From NCBI GenBank assembly GCA_937907415.1, contig CALCHY010000080.1, positions 1 to 23,086 of the forward strand: DNA of 23,086 nt, read 5' to 3'. The stretch is from an uncultured Trueperaceae bacterium (lineage in GTDB: Bacteria > Deinococcota > Deinococci > Deinococcales > Trueperaceae). Both the position numbers and the translations under genes were made by a program. Shown here piece by piece: positions 6,660-16,780 of this stretch (the stretch's first letter is position 1; every line of letters starts with the position of its first letter). The notes below the pieces were generated by a model, which was given only the letters and a program-made list of their open reading frames with translations, did no database searches and was not told the origin of the DNA.

Positions 6660-9311
6660 ATGAACAACGTCGATGAGCACCCCGAAGCTCCAGGGCTAGC
6701 AAGCCGTTACCAACCAGCGGAGGTCGAGCTGCGCTGGGCCAAGCTGTGGGCTGATGAGCCGTTCCGCGCCGACGCCAACAGCGACAAGGAACCGTTCTGC
6801 GTGGTCATCCCGCCGCCCAACGTCACGGGAAACCTGCACCTCGGGCACGCCTTCGACAACACCATCATCGACGTCCTCACCCGCTTCAAGCGCATGCAAG
6901 GTTACGAGGCGCTGTTCCAACCGGGCACCGACCACGCTGGCATCAGCACGCAGGTCGTGGTGGAGAGGGCGCTGCGCGAGCAAGGCATGAAGCGCCTGGA
7001 GCTTGGCCGCGAGGCGTTCAACGAACACGTGTGGGCGTGGAAGGAACGCTACGGCGGTGTGATCTTGGGGCAACTGCAGCGCCTGGGCGTCAGCGCGGAC
7101 TGGTCGCGCACGCGCTTCACCCTCGACGAGGGCCTGTCGCAGGCGGTACGGCGCCAGTTCGTGGAGCTCTATCACCAGGGCCTCGTCTACCGCGGCGAAC
7201 GCATAGTCAACTGGGATCCGGTGAGTCGCACGGTGCTCTCCGACCTCGAGGTGGACCGCGAGGACCGGCCCGGCAAGCTCTACTACCTCGCGTACGAGCT
7301 GGAGGGCGGCGGCGAGATCGAGATCGCTACCGTGCGGCCCGAGACGATCTTCGCAGACGTGGCGATCGCCCTTAACCCTGCTGATCCGCGTGCCGCCGAG
7401 CTGGCGGGCCGCAGCGCCCGCATCCCGCTCACCGACCGGTTCGTGCCCGTCATCTTGGATGAGGCGGTCGAGTTGGAGTTCGGGACGGGCGCACTGAAGA
7501 TCACGCCAGCCCACGACCCGACCGACTTCGAGATCGGGGAGCGCCACGGCCTTCCAAGGCCGAGCGTGATCGATCTCGATGCGCGCCTGTTCGGCGAACT
7601 GGTGCCAGTCGAGCTGCGCGGACTCGACCGCTTCGAGGCGCGCCGCGCCGTAGCCGCCATGCTTGAAGCAGCCGGGTCACTTAGGCGAACCGACGACTAC
7701 AGCGTCTCGCTGGGCTTGAGCCAGCGCAGCGGCGAACCGGTGGAGCCCATCTTGTCGCTGCAATGGTTCTACAACACCGATACGGCGGCTGCGCGGGCGT
7801 TACGAGGGCTGGACAGCGGCGAGGTATCCGTTCACCCCGAGCGTTTCACGAAGGTGAACCGCGACTGGCTCGAGAACCTGCGCCACTGGTGCATATCTCG
7901 GCAGCTGTGGTGGGGGCACCGCATCCCGGCCTGGTACGACGCAGACGGCAAGACCTACGTGCCTTCCCTCGACGAACCGAACCTCGACCCACCGGACGAC
8001 CCGCGCTACGCTGGCCTCGACCTCGTGCAAGACGAGGATGTGTTCGACACCTGGTTCAGCTCCAACTTGTGGCCCTTCAGCACCCTTGGTTGGCCCAACG
8101 TAGACGACCCGTTCTACCGGAAGTTCTATCCGACGAGCGTGCTGGTAACGGGTTACGACATCCTCTTCTTCTGGGTGGCGCGCATGGAGCTGGCCGCTTA
8201 TCAGTTCACGGGCCAACGGCCGTTCGACGACGTGCTCCTTCACGGCCTCGTGCTTGACGCGAACGGCCAGAAGATGTCGAAGTCGAAGGGCAACGGCATC
8301 GACCCGCTAGAGGTGATCGACCAGTTCGGCGCAGACGCGCTGCGCTTCGCCATGGGCTACGTGTCGACCGGGGGGCAGGACATCCGCTGGGACGACCGCC
8401 GCGTGGAGATGGGCCGAAACTACGCCAACAAACTGTGGAACGCCGCGCGCTTCGGGCTCATGAACCTCGCAGGCGACGAGGACACCAGCGCCGCCGCGCC
8501 GACCCGCTTGGCCGACAGGTGGATCCTCAGCCGCCTGCAACGGACCGTTGGCGCCGTGACCGCCGCGCTGGACGCCTACGACCTGGGCGCCGCGACGCGC
8601 CTGCTTTACGACTTCACCTGGTCCGAGTTCTGCGACTGGTACCTCGAGGGCGCCAAGCCGGCGCTGCAGGCAGGCGACGCCACCACGCGCGCGACTTTGC
8701 GCACCGTGCTTGAAGGGGTGCTCAAGCTGCAGCACCCGCTTATGCCTTTCATCACCTCGGAGCTCTACCAGGCACTCGGACACGAGGAGCAACTCGCGCT
8801 CGCCGCCTGGCCGACGGTCGACGAGTCCCTCACGGACGCCGCCGCAGAGGCCGACTTCGCGCGCTTGCAGAACGCCGTAGCTGGCGTGCGTGGCCTGCGC
8901 CGCGACGCTGAGGCCTCCCCGGCGGCCTGGTTGGAGGTGCACGTGAGTGGACCCGCCGCAGAGTTGGTGACCAGCGAGGCCGAGGTGTTTGGCGCACTGG
9001 CGCGGGCGAGGATAGCGAGCGGGCTGGTGGCTGGCCCAGCGCTAAGCCAGGCGGTACCAGAGTTGGTGCTGACCTTGCCGCTGAGTGGTCAGATCGATGT
9101 GGCCGATTACGTGGCGCGGCAGGAGCGCAGGGTGGCCAAGCTCGAGCAGGAGCGCGAGCGCTCGCTGCGCAAGGTGGCGAACGAGAAGTTCGTGGCGAAC
9201 GCGCCCGCCGAGGTAGTGGCGGAGGAGCAGCGGCGCATAGCGGAGGCAAGTGACCTCATCAGCCGTGTTACCGGACTGCTCGCCCAACTGCGAAGCGGAG
9301 GCGCCGCTTGA
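6660..9311 (+). CDS. valS: Valyl-tRNA synthetase
   Basis: An 883-residue class Ia synthetase that attaches valine to tRNA-Val. The HIGH motif reads HLGH (60-63) within [14 protein letters not shown], and the KMSKS loop is exact at 538-542 ([11 protein letters not shown]). Between them lies the CP1 editing domain with [13 protein letters not shown] and the [16 protein letters not shown] segment that clears mischarged threonine. The anticodon-binding helical domain ([40 protein letters not shown]) follows, and the final ~65 residues form the ValRS coiled-coil arm ([18 protein letters not shown]). Length is typical for the family. The ATG at 6660 has AGGAGG 5-10 nt upstream. Expression should be set by the T-box leader upstream. 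hutH begins 13 bp after its stop. Confidence 0.98.
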   Translation: MNNVDEHPEAPGLASRYQPAEVELRWAKLWADEPFRADANSDKEPFCVVIPPPNVTGNLHLGHAFDNTIIDVLTRFKRMQGYEALFQPGTDHAGISTQVVVERALREQGMKRLELGREAFNEHVWAWKERYGGVILGQLQRLGVSADWSRTRFTLDEGLSQAVRRQFVELYHQGLVYRGERIVNWDPVSRTVLSDLEVDREDRPGKLYYLAYELEGGGEIEIATVRPETIFADVAIALNPADPRAAELAGRSARIPLTDRFVPVILDEAVELEFGTGALKITPAHDPTDFEIGERHGLPRPSVIDLDARLFGELVPVELRGLDRFEARRAVAAMLEAAGSLRRTDDYSVSLGLSQRSGEPVEPILSLQWFYNTDTAAARALRGLDSGEVSVHPERFTKVNRDWLENLRHWCISRQLWWGHRIPAWYDADGKTYVPSLDEPNLDPPDDPRYAGLDLVQDEDVFDTWFSSNLWPFSTLGWPNVDDPFYRKFYPTSVLVTGYDILFFWVARMELAAYQFTGQRPFDDVLLHGLVLDANGQKMSKSKGNGIDPLEVIDQFGADALRFAMGYVSTGGQDIRWDDRRVEMGRNYANKLWNAARFGLMNLAGDEDTSAAAPTRLADRWILSRLQRTVGAVTAALDAYDLGAATRLLYDFTWSEFCDWYLEGAKPALQAGDATTRATLRTVLEGVLKLQHPLMPFITSELYQALGHEEQLALAAWPTVDESLTDAAAEADFARLQNAVAGVRGLRRDAEASPAAWLEVHVSGPAAELVTSEAEVFGALARARIASGLVAGPALSQAVPELVLTLPLSGQIDVADYVARQERRVAKLEQERERSLRKVANEKFVANAPAEVVAEEQRRIAEASDLISRVTGLLAQLRSGGAA

Positions 9312-9312
9312 G

Positions 9313-9318
9313 TAGTCT
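9313..9318 (+). promoter_or_regulatory. Candidate -10 box (TAGTCT) for leaderless hutH transcript
   Basis: TAGTCT ends 6 nt before the hutH ATG in the 13-bp gap behind valS. No Shine-Dalgarno is placed correctly; the nearest GGAG is about 25 nt away. A convincing -35 is lacking, so read-through from valS with weak initiation is an alternative. Confidence 0.3.
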
Positions 9319-9324
9319 GGACAC

Positions 9325-10926
9325 ATGGCCCTGGCGCAGACAACAGCTTACGGTGACCTAGAGCTTGACGACCAGCTGACCTTAGCTGACCTCGAATCGG
9401 TGGCGCGCGGTGGGCGGCAGGTGACCCTGTCCGCCGCTGCGCGCCAGCGCGTTGCTAGCAACCGCGAGTTCGTGGAGCGGCTGGTCGAGGACGGTAGCAC
9501 CGTCTACGGCGTCTCGACGGGCTTCGGGCGCTTCGCGACCAGCCGCATACCACCCGCGGAGGTGCGGCAACTGCAGCGCAACCTCATGCTCTCTCACGCC
9601 GTCGGCGTAGGGGAGCCGTTCCCAACGGAAGTCGTGCGCGCCATGCTGCTCCTGCGCGCACAGTCGCTGGCGCTCGGCGCCTCCGGCGTGCGGCCGCTGG
9701 TGGTTGAGCGGCTGCTCGACCTCCTGAACAGGCGCATCCACCCGGTGGTGCCGTCGCAGGGGTCGGTGGGCGCCTCTGGTGACCTGGCGCCCCTAGCTCA
9801 CATCGGTGTCGTCCTGCTAGGCGTGGGCGAGGTCGAGGTGGGCGGCGAACTGCTAAGCAGCGCGGCCGCGTTAGCTGCCGCCGGCCTCGAGCCGCTCGAG
9901 CTGCTGGCGAAGGAGGGCTTGGCGCTAATCAACGGCACGCAGGCCATGACGGCCATACTGGCCCTCACCCTGCTTGACGCCGAGCGCCTAGCGCGGCATG
10001 CGGACCTGGCCGCGGCAATGACCGTTGAGGCGGCGATGGGCAGTCACATGCCGTTCAACCCGGCGGTCGTGCGCTTACGCCCTCACCCTGGCGCAGTGGG
10101 CGTTAGCGCCAACATGCGCAGGCTCCTAGCGGGTTCGGAGATAGTCACGGCGCATGCGGAGTGCGACCGGGTGCAGGACGCATACTCACTGCGCGCGGTG
10201 CCGCAGGTACACGGCGCCAGCCGCGACGCTCTCGGTCACGTGCGGTCGGTGCTGCAGGTGGAGCTGACCGCCGTCACCGACAACCCGCTAGTGCTCGGCG
10301 ACGGCTACAGCGAGGAGGAAGCGGCCTGGGGCGGCTCGGACGTGGATGGTCAGGGCGGCCTCGTCATCTCGGCGGCGAACTTCCATGGGCAGCCGCTGGC
10401 GTTAGCGGCTGATTACGCGGCGATCGCCGTGGCCGAACTAGCGAACATCAGCGAGCGGCGCGTCGAGCAACTCGTCAACCCAGCCTTGTCCGGCCTGCCT
10501 GGCTTCTTGACCGAGCACGGCGGACTCAACTCTGGCTACATGGTGGCGCAGTACACCGCCGCTGCGTTGGTGAGCGAGAACAAGGTGCTGGCGCACCCAG
10601 CTTCGGTCGATTCCATCCCTACCAGCGCCAATCAGGAAGATCACGTGTCGATGGGCACGCACGCCTGCCGCAAGCTCGCGCAGGTCGTGGCGAACGCCAG
10701 TTACGTCATCTCCGTGGAGCTACTCACTGCGGCGCAGGCGCTCGACTTCCGGGCGCCACTCAGGCCTGGCGTAGGCGTGGCGGCCGCGCACGCACGCTTG
10801 CGGGCACTGGTCCCGCACCTAGACGGGGACCGCTACCTCAAGCCGGAACTCGAGGCAGTGCGGGGCGCCGTACGCGACGGCAGCCTGCTAGCCGCGGTCG
10901 CCGCGGCCGGAGTGGAGTTGGCGTGA
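9325..10926 (+). CDS. hutH: Histidine ammonia-lyase
   Basis: A 533-residue enzyme catalysing the first step of histidine breakdown, deaminating histidine to trans-urocanate. The self-forming MIO cofactor comes from Ala150-Ser151-Gly152 in [14 protein letters not shown]. Other family marks are [12 protein letters not shown] near residue 65, [40 protein letters not shown] and the C-terminal [18 protein letters not shown]. It is about 20 residues longer than the usual ~510. The extra sequence is an acidic insertion ([18 protein letters not shown]) between TDNPLV and the conserved ANFHGQP, an exposed-loop position. It overlaps hutG by 4 bp (GTGA), so the two are translationally coupled. Confidence 0.97.
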   Translation: MALAQTTAYGDLELDDQLTLADLESVARGGRQVTLSAAARQRVASNREFVERLVEDGSTVYGVSTGFGRFATSRIPPAEVRQLQRNLMLSHAVGVGEPFPTEVVRAMLLLRAQSLALGASGVRPLVVERLLDLLNRRIHPVVPSQGSVGASGDLAPLAHIGVVLLGVGEVEVGGELLSSAAALAAAGLEPLELLAKEGLALINGTQAMTAILALTLLDAERLARHADLAAAMTVEAAMGSHMPFNPAVVRLRPHPGAVGVSANMRRLLAGSEIVTAHAECDRVQDAYSLRAVPQVHGASRDALGHVRSVLQVELTAVTDNPLVLGDGYSEEEAAWGGSDVDGQGGLVISAANFHGQPLALAADYAAIAVAELANISERRVEQLVNPALSGLPGFLTEHGGLNSGYMVAQYTAAALVSENKVLAHPASVDSIPTSANQEDHVSMGTHACRKLAQVVANASYVISVELLTAAQALDFRAPLRPGVGVAAAHARLRALVPHLDGDRYLKPELEAVRGAVRDGSLLAAVAAAGVELA

Positions 10927-11870
10927 ACAGCAGGCATCTGGAGCTCACCTTCACCGGCCCTGCGACCTTCTTCAAGGCCCCGTTGCTGTTGGATGGAGCG
11001 GCGGGCGCTGGGGCTAACTACGACGTTGCGTTGCTTGGGGTGCCGTACGACTTCGCGGTCGGTTTCAGGCCAGGGGCACGCTTCGCGCCCGCCGCCGTGC
11101 GCGCTGCCAGCGGCCGCTACGCCTTGCCGCCACAGGGGTTCTACGACTTCGCTACCGACAGTCACCGTTTAGCTGGCGCGCGCCTCGTCGACGTTGGCGA
11201 CGTCGACCTTGCGCAGCTGGAGACGGCGGAGAGCCTCGCGCGCATCACGGCAGGCGCTCGCCGCGCGCGTGGCCTTGGGCGCCTGCCGGTGTTCGTAGGT
11301 GGCGATCACTCGGTGAGCTACCCGCTGCTACTGGCGTTCGCCGACGTTGGGGACCTGCATGTGGTGCAACTCGACGCTCACCTCGACTACTCGGAGGCGC
11401 GCAACGGCACGCGCTTCGCCAACTCGAGCCCGTTCAGGCGCGCGGTCGAGGCGCTGCCTAACCTGGCGAGCGTGACGGTGCTCGGCTTGCGCGGCGTTCG
11501 CGCGGACGCCGAGGCATTCCGCAGCGCTCGCGCGCGGGGCCACACGCTCATCAGCGCCAAGCAGGTGCGAGATGACCTGGAGGCGGCCGTTGCCAAGCTG
11601 CCCGCCGGCGCGAACGTCTACCTGAGCATCGACGTCGACGCCCTTGATCCGGCAGAACTGCCAGGCACGAGCAGCCCAGAGCCGGAAGGGCTCAGCTACG
11701 CTCAGCTGCGCGATCTGGTGGCGGCTACGGTCGCGCGCAACCACTTGGTCGGGCTAGACCTCACGGAGCTAGCGCCCGACCTTGACCCTAGCGGACGTAG
11801 CGCGTTGCTAGCTGCGCGGCTGGTGGCGGAGACGCTGGCGCTGTGGTGGGACGCTGGGCCAGCTGACTAG
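10923..11870 (+). CDS. hutG: Arginase-family hydrolase, probable formimidoylglutamase
   Basis: A 315-residue ureohydrolase-fold enzyme. In this locus it most likely cleaves N-formimino-glutamate to glutamate and formamide, the last step of the pathway. All six binuclear manganese ligands are present: His129 (VGGDHS), Asp151, His153 and Asp155 (DAHLDYSE), and Asp237 and Asp239 (SIDVDALDP). The family's closing [10 protein letters not shown] loop follows. It starts at GTG 10923 inside the hutH stop (GTGA overlap). Sequence alone does not separate formimidoylglutamase from agmatinase or another ureohydrolase; the call rests on linkage to hutH, hutU and hutI. The stop codon overlaps that of the convergent hutI. 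Confidence 0.85.
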   Translation: MNSRHLELTFTGPATFFKAPLLLDGAAGAGANYDVALLGVPYDFAVGFRPGARFAPAAVRAASGRYALPPQGFYDFATDSHRLAGARLVDVGDVDLAQLETAESLARITAGARRARGLGRLPVFVGGDHSVSYPLLLAFADVGDLHVVQLDAHLDYSEARNGTRFANSSPFRRAVEALPNLASVTVLGLRGVRADAEAFRSARARGHTLISAKQVRDDLEAAVAKLPAGANVYLSIDVDALDPAELPGTSSPEPEGLSYAQLRDLVAATVARNHLVGLDLTELAPDLDPSGRSALLAARLVAETLALWWDAGPAD

Positions 11871-13069
11871 CCGTCCTTGCGCCACACCGTGTTGCCGCCG
11901 ATCACCATCTCGCGCAGCGACGGCGACCCCCAGGTATAGAAGGGCGTTAGCGCGCGGGGCGAATCGACCACCAAGTAGTCGGCAACCGACCCGGGCGCTA
12001 ACGTGCCCCACGTTGGCTGACCTAAGGCCAAGCCGGCGTTGGCGGTGCCGGCCACGAGGGCTTCCTCGACGCTCATGCCGAGGGTGGCGACGGCCAGGTT
12101 GAGCGCCAGCATCAGGCCGTAAACGGGCGAGGAGCCGGGGTTGTGGTCGGAAGCCACCGCCACCCTCACGCCGCTGGCGCGCACCGTGGCCCAGTCCGGG
12201 GTCCCACGCCGCAGCAGTAACGCCGCGACAGGCAAGAACGTGGCGACGGAGCCAGCCGCGGCCATCGCCCCTAAGTCTTCCGCGCTGGCCAACTCCAGGT
12301 GGTCGGCAGACACACCGCCTAGCTCGGCCACCAGCCGCGCGGCCCCCGTGTGCGTGAGCTGCTCGGCGTGAGCCTTGATCTTCAGGCGGTAGGTCAGTGC
12401 GGCCTCCAGGATGCGGCGCGTTTCGGTCAGGGTGAAGGCGCCCTCGTCGCAGAACACGTCGACGGCGTCGACCAAGCCAAGGCGTACCGCCTCCGGCAGC
12501 GTTTCGCTTAGGAACGTGGCGAGGTATGTTTCGCGCGGCACGTCCTTGTCGGGCACGTGCGCGAGGAGCGTGGTCGTCACCCGCTGTGGACCCTCCTCGC
12601 CGAGTTGGCGTGCGACGCGAAGCATGCGCAGCTCACCTTCGGTGTCGAGGCTGTAGCCCGACTTGATCTCCAAGGCCGTCACCCCGCTGCGCAGGAACGC
12701 TCCGGCGCGGCGCCTAGCGGAGAGGAGCAGGGACGCCTCAGACGCGCTCCTCGTGGCAGCCACCGTCTCGTAGATGCCCTTGCCAGCCGCGAGGATCTCG
12801 GGGTAACTCGCGCCGCGTGCCCGCAGGAGGTACTCGTCAAGGCGGTCGCCCGCCCAGATCAAGTGGGTGTGGCTGTCGACGAGGCCTGGGATGACGGCGT
12901 TGCCGCCCAAGTCGACGCTTGGCCAAGCTGCATATGCGCTGGGGAGCGCGGCCTCGGCGCCAACCCAAGCGACGTGGCCGTCGACTATGGCCATGGCCGC
13001 GTTCGGCACCGCTTCGTAGGGGGTGAAGAGCTCGCTTATCCCTTTGACCTGGGTGCCTTCGTTGCTCAT
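11867..13069 (-). CDS. hutI: Imidazolonepropionase
   Basis: A 400-residue amidohydrolase that opens the imidazolone ring to give N-formimino-glutamate, the third step of histidine degradation. It shows the metal site HTH in [17 protein letters not shown], the substrate-binding [15 protein letters not shown], the histidine of [22 protein letters not shown], and the metal-binding Asp in [11 protein letters not shown]. The frame is open upstream to 13237, but the ATG at 13069 is preferred: it overlaps the hutU stop as ATGA and begins just before the family's usual N-terminus, while the extension is Arg/His-rich and lies inside hutU. The gene is translationally coupled to hutU and ends tail to tail with hutG. 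Confidence 0.96.
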   Translation of the reverse strand: MSNEGTQVKGISELFTPYEAVPNAAMAIVDGHVAWVGAEAALPSAYAAWPSVDLGGNAVIPGLVDSHTHLIWAGDRLDEYLLRARGASYPEILAAGKGIYETVAATRSASEASLLLSARRRAGAFLRSGVTALEIKSGYSLDTEGELRMLRVARQLGEEGPQRVTTTLLAHVPDKDVPRETYLATFLSETLPEAVRLGLVDAVDVFCDEGAFTLTETRRILEAALTYRLKIKAHAEQLTHTGAARLVAELGGVSADHLELASAEDLGAMAAAGSVATFLPVAALLLRRGTPDWATVRASGVRVAVASDHNPGSSPVYGLMLALNLAVATLGMSVEEALVAGTANAGLALGQPTWGTLAPGSVADYLVVDSPRALTPFYTWGSPSLREMVIGGNTVWRKDG

Positions 13070-14748
13070 ACGTCCTCCACGTCCGTGATGCCAGGCAGAT
13101 CCATGCTTCGCGTTCTCGCCGTGTTGATCGCCAGATCGTAGCCGGCGTCTGCGTGGCGCATGACGCCAGTGCCAGGGTCGTTGAGCAGCACGCGCGCGAT
13201 GCGCTCGGCCGCGGCCTTCGAGCCGTCCGCCACGCACACCTGGCCAGCGTGCAGGCTGTAACCCATGCCGACGCCGCCGCCATGGTGGAAGCTCACCCAG
13301 CCGGCGCCACTGACGGCGTTGAGTGCGAAGTTCAGCAGCGCCCAGTCGGCAACGGCGTCAGAGCCGTCGAGCATGGCCTCGGTCTCGCGGTAGGGGCTGG
13401 CGACGGACCCGGCGTCGAGGTGATCGCGGCCTATCACGATGGGGCCGTCCAAATCGCCGTTGGCCACCATCTCGTTCAGGCGCAGACCTGCGCGGTCACG
13501 CTCGCCATAACCGAGCCAACAGATGCGCGCAGGCAGACCCTGGAAGGCGAACTTGTCAACGCCCTCGGTAAGCCAGCGCCTCAAGCCGACGTCATCAGGG
13601 AAGAGTTCCAGCATGGCGCGGTCGGTGCGGTAGATGTCCGCCGGGTTGCCCGAGAGCGCGACCCAACGGAACGGGCCGCGGCCCTCGCAGAACTGGTCGC
13701 GGATGAAAGCGGGCACGAAGCCCGGGTACGAGAACGCGCCCTCGAACCCGCCCTCCTGAGCGAACGCCCTGAGGTTGTTGCCGTAATCGAAGGCGATGGC
13801 GCCAGCTGTGGCCAGGTCGACGATGGCCGAGCAGTGCCGCGCCATGGAAGCAAGCACGCGGGCGCGGTAACCGCTAGGGTCCGCGCTCCTTAGGGCGTTA
13901 AGGTCTTCGTCTGGTCGCGCAGTGGGGCGGTAACCGACCATGGGGTCGTGGGCGCTCGTCTGGTCCGTCACTAGGTCGACTCTTACACCGCGCCTTACCA
14001 GTTCGGGCAGCACCTCGGCTGCGTTGCCGAGCAACCCGATCGAGAGTGGCGTGCGCGCCCGCCTTGCCGTCTCCAAACGCGCTAGGGCGTCGTCTAGGTC
14101 AAGGCTCGACTCGTCGAGGTAACCCGTCTCGAGGCGCCTTTGAATGCGGTGCGCGTCGACCTCCACCACCAGCACCGCGCCGCCGTTGAGGGTGACGGCC
14201 AGCGGCTGCGCCCCGCCCATGCCGCCGAGGCCAGCCGTTACGGTCAGCGTCCCCGCCAACGTGCCACCGAAGTGCCGTCGCGCTGCCGCCGCGAACGTCT
14301 CGAACGTGCCCTGCAAGATGCCTTGGGTGCCGATGTAGATCCAGGACCCAGCCGTCATCTGGCCGTACATCATGAGGCCAGCCTGGTCGAGGCGGTCGAA
14401 CTCCTCCCAGTTAGCCCACTTCGGCACTAGGTTAGAGTTGGCGAGGATGACGCGGGGGGCGTCAGGCACGGTCCTGAAGACACCGACCGGCTTCCCTGAC
14501 TGCACGAGGAGGGTCTCGTCGTTCTCAAGCCGCTCGAGCGTAGCGATGATCCGCCGGTAAGCGTTCCAGTCGCGAGCCGCGCGGCCGCGGCCGCCGTACA
14601 CTACGAGGTCTTCCGGCGCCTCGGCCACCTCGGGGTCAAGGTTGTTCATCAACATCCGCATGGCCGCCTCTTGGATCCAACCCTTGGCGGTCCGCTTGTT
14701 ACCCCGCGGCGCCCGGATGGGCCAGGACGGTGGCGTTCCAGTTGGCAT
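13066..14748 (-). CDS. hutU: Urocanate hydratase
   Basis: A 560-residue NAD-dependent enzyme converting urocanate to imidazolonepropionate, step two of the pathway. Recognisable segments are the N-terminal [20 protein letters not shown], the NAD-binding [14 protein letters not shown], the [12 protein letters not shown] region, [12 protein letters not shown], the active-site CWLGYGERD and [19 protein letters not shown]. Length is close to the usual ~555. I place the start at 14748, not the in-frame upstream codon at 14772, because AAGGAGG lies 5-6 nt before it (14754-14760). A GATAAT box at 14799-14804 could be the -10, giving a ~45-nt leader. hutI follows with a 4-bp overlap. Confidence 0.97.
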   Translation of the reverse strand: MPTGTPPSWPIRAPRGNKRTAKGWIQEAAMRMLMNNLDPEVAEAPEDLVVYGGRGRAARDWNAYRRIIATLERLENDETLLVQSGKPVGVFRTVPDAPRVILANSNLVPKWANWEEFDRLDQAGLMMYGQMTAGSWIYIGTQGILQGTFETFAAAARRHFGGTLAGTLTVTAGLGGMGGAQPLAVTLNGGAVLVVEVDAHRIQRRLETGYLDESSLDLDDALARLETARRARTPLSIGLLGNAAEVLPELVRRGVRVDLVTDQTSAHDPMVGYRPTARPDEDLNALRSADPSGYRARVLASMARHCSAIVDLATAGAIAFDYGNNLRAFAQEGGFEGAFSYPGFVPAFIRDQFCEGRGPFRWVALSGNPADIYRTDRAMLELFPDDVGLRRWLTEGVDKFAFQGLPARICWLGYGERDRAGLRLNEMVANGDLDGPIVIGRDHLDAGSVASPYRETEAMLDGSDAVADWALLNFALNAVSGAGWVSFHHGGGVGMGYSLHAGQVCVADGSKAAAERIARVLLNDPGTGVMRHADAGYDLAINTARTRSMDLPGITDVEDV

Positions 14749-14870
14749 CTGTGCCTCCTTACGGCTAGGCACTGCCCGACTGCTGCGCTGCCCACACCAT
14801 TATCGTTCCCCGGTGGTGCGCCCGACCGGCTTGAAGCGGAACGCGTGTAACCTCGGGCCTGGAGGTAGTG
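14749..14870. other. Divergent hutU / pstS promoter region
   Basis: These 122 bp separate the hutU and pstS starts, so they must hold promoters for both directions. On the minus strand GATAAT (14804-14799) is a reasonable -10 for hutU. On the plus strand TAACCT (14848-14853) could serve pstS, whose ribosome site GGAGGT is at 14861-14866. Neither has a good -35. I see no clear Pho-box direct repeat and no strong inverted repeat that would mark a HutC-type operator. Confidence 0.4.
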
Positions 14871-15857
14871 ATGTTCGGCCACCCAAGTAGGTGGAGCTTC
14901 TGGGCGCTGCTTGCCCTAGTGACGGTGGGCATCAGCGCCTGTGGCGGTGAACTCGGCGTGCGCGTTGACGGCTCCTCGACCGTCTACCCAGTGTCGTTGG
15001 CCATGGCTGAAGAGTTCACGATCGAGCACCCTGGCCTACCAGTCTCGGTGGCTTACTCCGGCACGGGAGGCGGCCTCTCCAAGATGTGCGCTGGCGCACT
15101 TGACGTTGCCGACGCTAGCCGCGTCGTCAAAGCGAGCGAGTTGGCGACTTGTGCGGCGGCTGGCATCTCGCTCATCGAGCTACCCGTCGCCGCGGACGCC
15201 CTCACGATCGTGGTGAACCGCGCGAACGACTTCGTCACTTGCCTAACGTTAACGGAACTAGCGGCCATCTGGGCGCCTGGGTCGGGCATCACGAAGTGGA
15301 GTCAGGTTCGCGCCGGCTTCCCGGACGCCGACATCACGCTATATGGCCCTGGCACCGACAGCGGGACGTTCGATTACTTCACGGAAGCGGTCAACGGTCA
15401 GACGGGGGCCATCCGCACCGACTTCTTCCCTAGCGAAGACGACAACGTACTAGTACAGGGCGTGGAGAGCGACCCTTACGCCATGGGCTTCTTCGGCTAC
15501 GCGTACTACGCCGAGAACTCACAGCGCCTTACCGCGTTGGCTGTCGATAGTGGGCATGGCTGCGTGGCGCCGACCCCGGAGACCATCGAGGCGAACAGCT
15601 ATACGCCGCTCTCGCGCCCGCTGTTCATCTACGTGAGCACGAAGTCCCTCGAGACCAAACAGGCCGTTACCGCGTTCATCGACTTCTACCTGGCGCCGGC
15701 GAACCGCGAGTACATCGCAGGAACCGGCTTCGTCACTTACCCGCCCGCCGTTTACGAGGCGGTCGCCGCCCGCTTCAAGGCGCGCGTGACGGGCACGGCC
15801 TTCGCGGACTTCCACCCGGGCGACAGCGTGCTGGCCGCCGTCCAGGCGCACGAGTGA
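14871..15857 (+). CDS. pstS: Phosphate ABC transporter, substrate-binding lipoprotein PstS
   Basis: A 328-residue secreted phosphate-binding protein. A short signal peptide (hydrophobic FWALLALVTVG) ends in the lipobox ISAC, so Cys24 should be lipidated after export. The mature part opens with VDGSSTVYPVSLAMAEEF, the PstS phosphate-loop signature, followed by YSGTGGGLSKMCAG, DVADASRVVKASE, LTLTELAAIWAPGSGITKW and the phosphate-binding GTDSGTFDYFTEA. Length matches the PstS family. The ATG at 14871 is preferred over the adjacent GTG at 14868 because GGAGGT (14861-14866) is too close to the latter. The stop overlaps pstC by 4 bp. Confidence 0.95.
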   Translation: MFGHPSRWSFWALLALVTVGISACGGELGVRVDGSSTVYPVSLAMAEEFTIEHPGLPVSVAYSGTGGGLSKMCAGALDVADASRVVKASELATCAAAGISLIELPVAADALTIVVNRANDFVTCLTLTELAAIWAPGSGITKWSQVRAGFPDADITLYGPGTDSGTFDYFTEAVNGQTGAIRTDFFPSEDDNVLVQGVESDPYAMGFFGYAYYAENSQRLTALAVDSGHGCVAPTPETIEANSYTPLSRPLFIYVSTKSLETKQAVTAFIDFYLAPANREYIAGTGFVTYPPAVYEAVAARFKARVTGTAFADFHPGDSVLAAVQAHE

Positions 15858-16780
15858 AGCGGGGAAGCGCCAGTGCACCATTGGCGTTGCGCCCTTCGGA
15901 GCGCATGCGCGAGCGGCTCGTTGCCGTCGCCCTCGGCGCCGCGGCGTGGGTGACGGTGCTGACGACCATCGCCGTCGTGGCCGTGCTGGCACGCGAGACG
16001 TTCGCCTTCTTCACCGACCCGCTAGTCAGCGTCGTCGAGTTCTTCACTGGTGACAGGTGGACGCCGCTCTTCCTCGACAAGCACTTCGGCATCTCCCCGC
16101 TCCTGGCCGGTACCTTCCTCGTCACGGCGATCGCGATGCTGGTCGGGGTGCCGCTCGGCATCGCGAGCGCCATCTACCTCTCCGAGTACGCCACCCCGCC
16201 CGTTCGCAGGCGCGTGAAGGGCGTGCTCGAGCTACTGGCCGGGATCCCAACCGTCGTGCTTGGCTACTTCGCGCTCCTGTTCGTTACCCCGTGGCTGCAA
16301 ACGTTCATTCCAGGCCTCAAGCTCTTCAACGCCCTCTCGGCCGGACTCGTCATGGGCTTCATGATCCTGCCCATCATCTCGAGCCTCGCTTCGGACGCCA
16401 TGATCTCCGTGCCGAACTCCCTGCGTGAGGCAGGTTATGGCCTTGGTGCGAGCAAGTTGGACGTGGTCATAAAGATCGTGTTGCCTGCCGCGTTCTCCGG
16501 CATCGTTGCCGCCGTGATCTTGGCGTTCGCCCGCGCCGTCGGGGAGACGATGATCGTCACCCTCGCCGCCGGGCAGCGGCCGATCCTCACCCTCGACCCG
16601 CGCGAGACGATCGCCACCATGACTTCCTTCATCGTGCAGGCAGCCACCGGCGACCAGCCGGCTGGCTCCCTCGCCGCGCGCTCTCTCTATGCCGTGGCGA
16701 GCGTGCTGTTCGTGATCACGCTACTCCTCAACCTGGTGTCGCAAGCGCTCGTACGGCGCTTCAGGGAGCGCTACGAGTGA
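15854..16780 (+). CDS. pstC: Phosphate ABC transporter permease PstC
   Basis: A 308-residue inner-membrane permease forming the phosphate channel with PstA. Six hydrophobic segments are visible, beginning with LVAVALGAAAWVTVLTTIAV and ending with LYAVASVLFVITLLLNLV. The cytoplasmic EAA loop that docks on PstB reads EAGYGLGASKLDVVIKIVL, followed by ARAVGETMIVTLAAG. FGISPLLAGTFLVT and YLSEYATP are typical PstC sequences. The start is GTG 15854, overlapping the pstS stop as GTGA. The C-terminus overlaps pstA the same way, so pstSCA are translationally linked. Confidence 0.95.
   Translation: MKRGSASAPLALRPSERMRERLVAVALGAAAWVTVLTTIAVVAVLARETFAFFTDPLVSVVEFFTGDRWTPLFLDKHFGISPLLAGTFLVTAIAMLVGVPLGIASAIYLSEYATPPVRRRVKGVLELLAGIPTVVLGYFALLFVTPWLQTFIPGLKLFNALSAGLVMGFMILPIISSLASDAMISVPNSLREAGYGLGASKLDVVIKIVLPAAFSGIVAAVILAFARAVGETMIVTLAAGQRPILTLDPRETIATMTSFIVQAATGDQPAGSLAARSLYAVASVLFVITLLLNLVSQALVRRFRERYE

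Noticed and set aside
13070..13237. Upstream extension of HutI
   Set aside because: It lies inside hutU in another frame and is Arg/His-rich. The ATGA overlap at 13066-13069 is the natural start.
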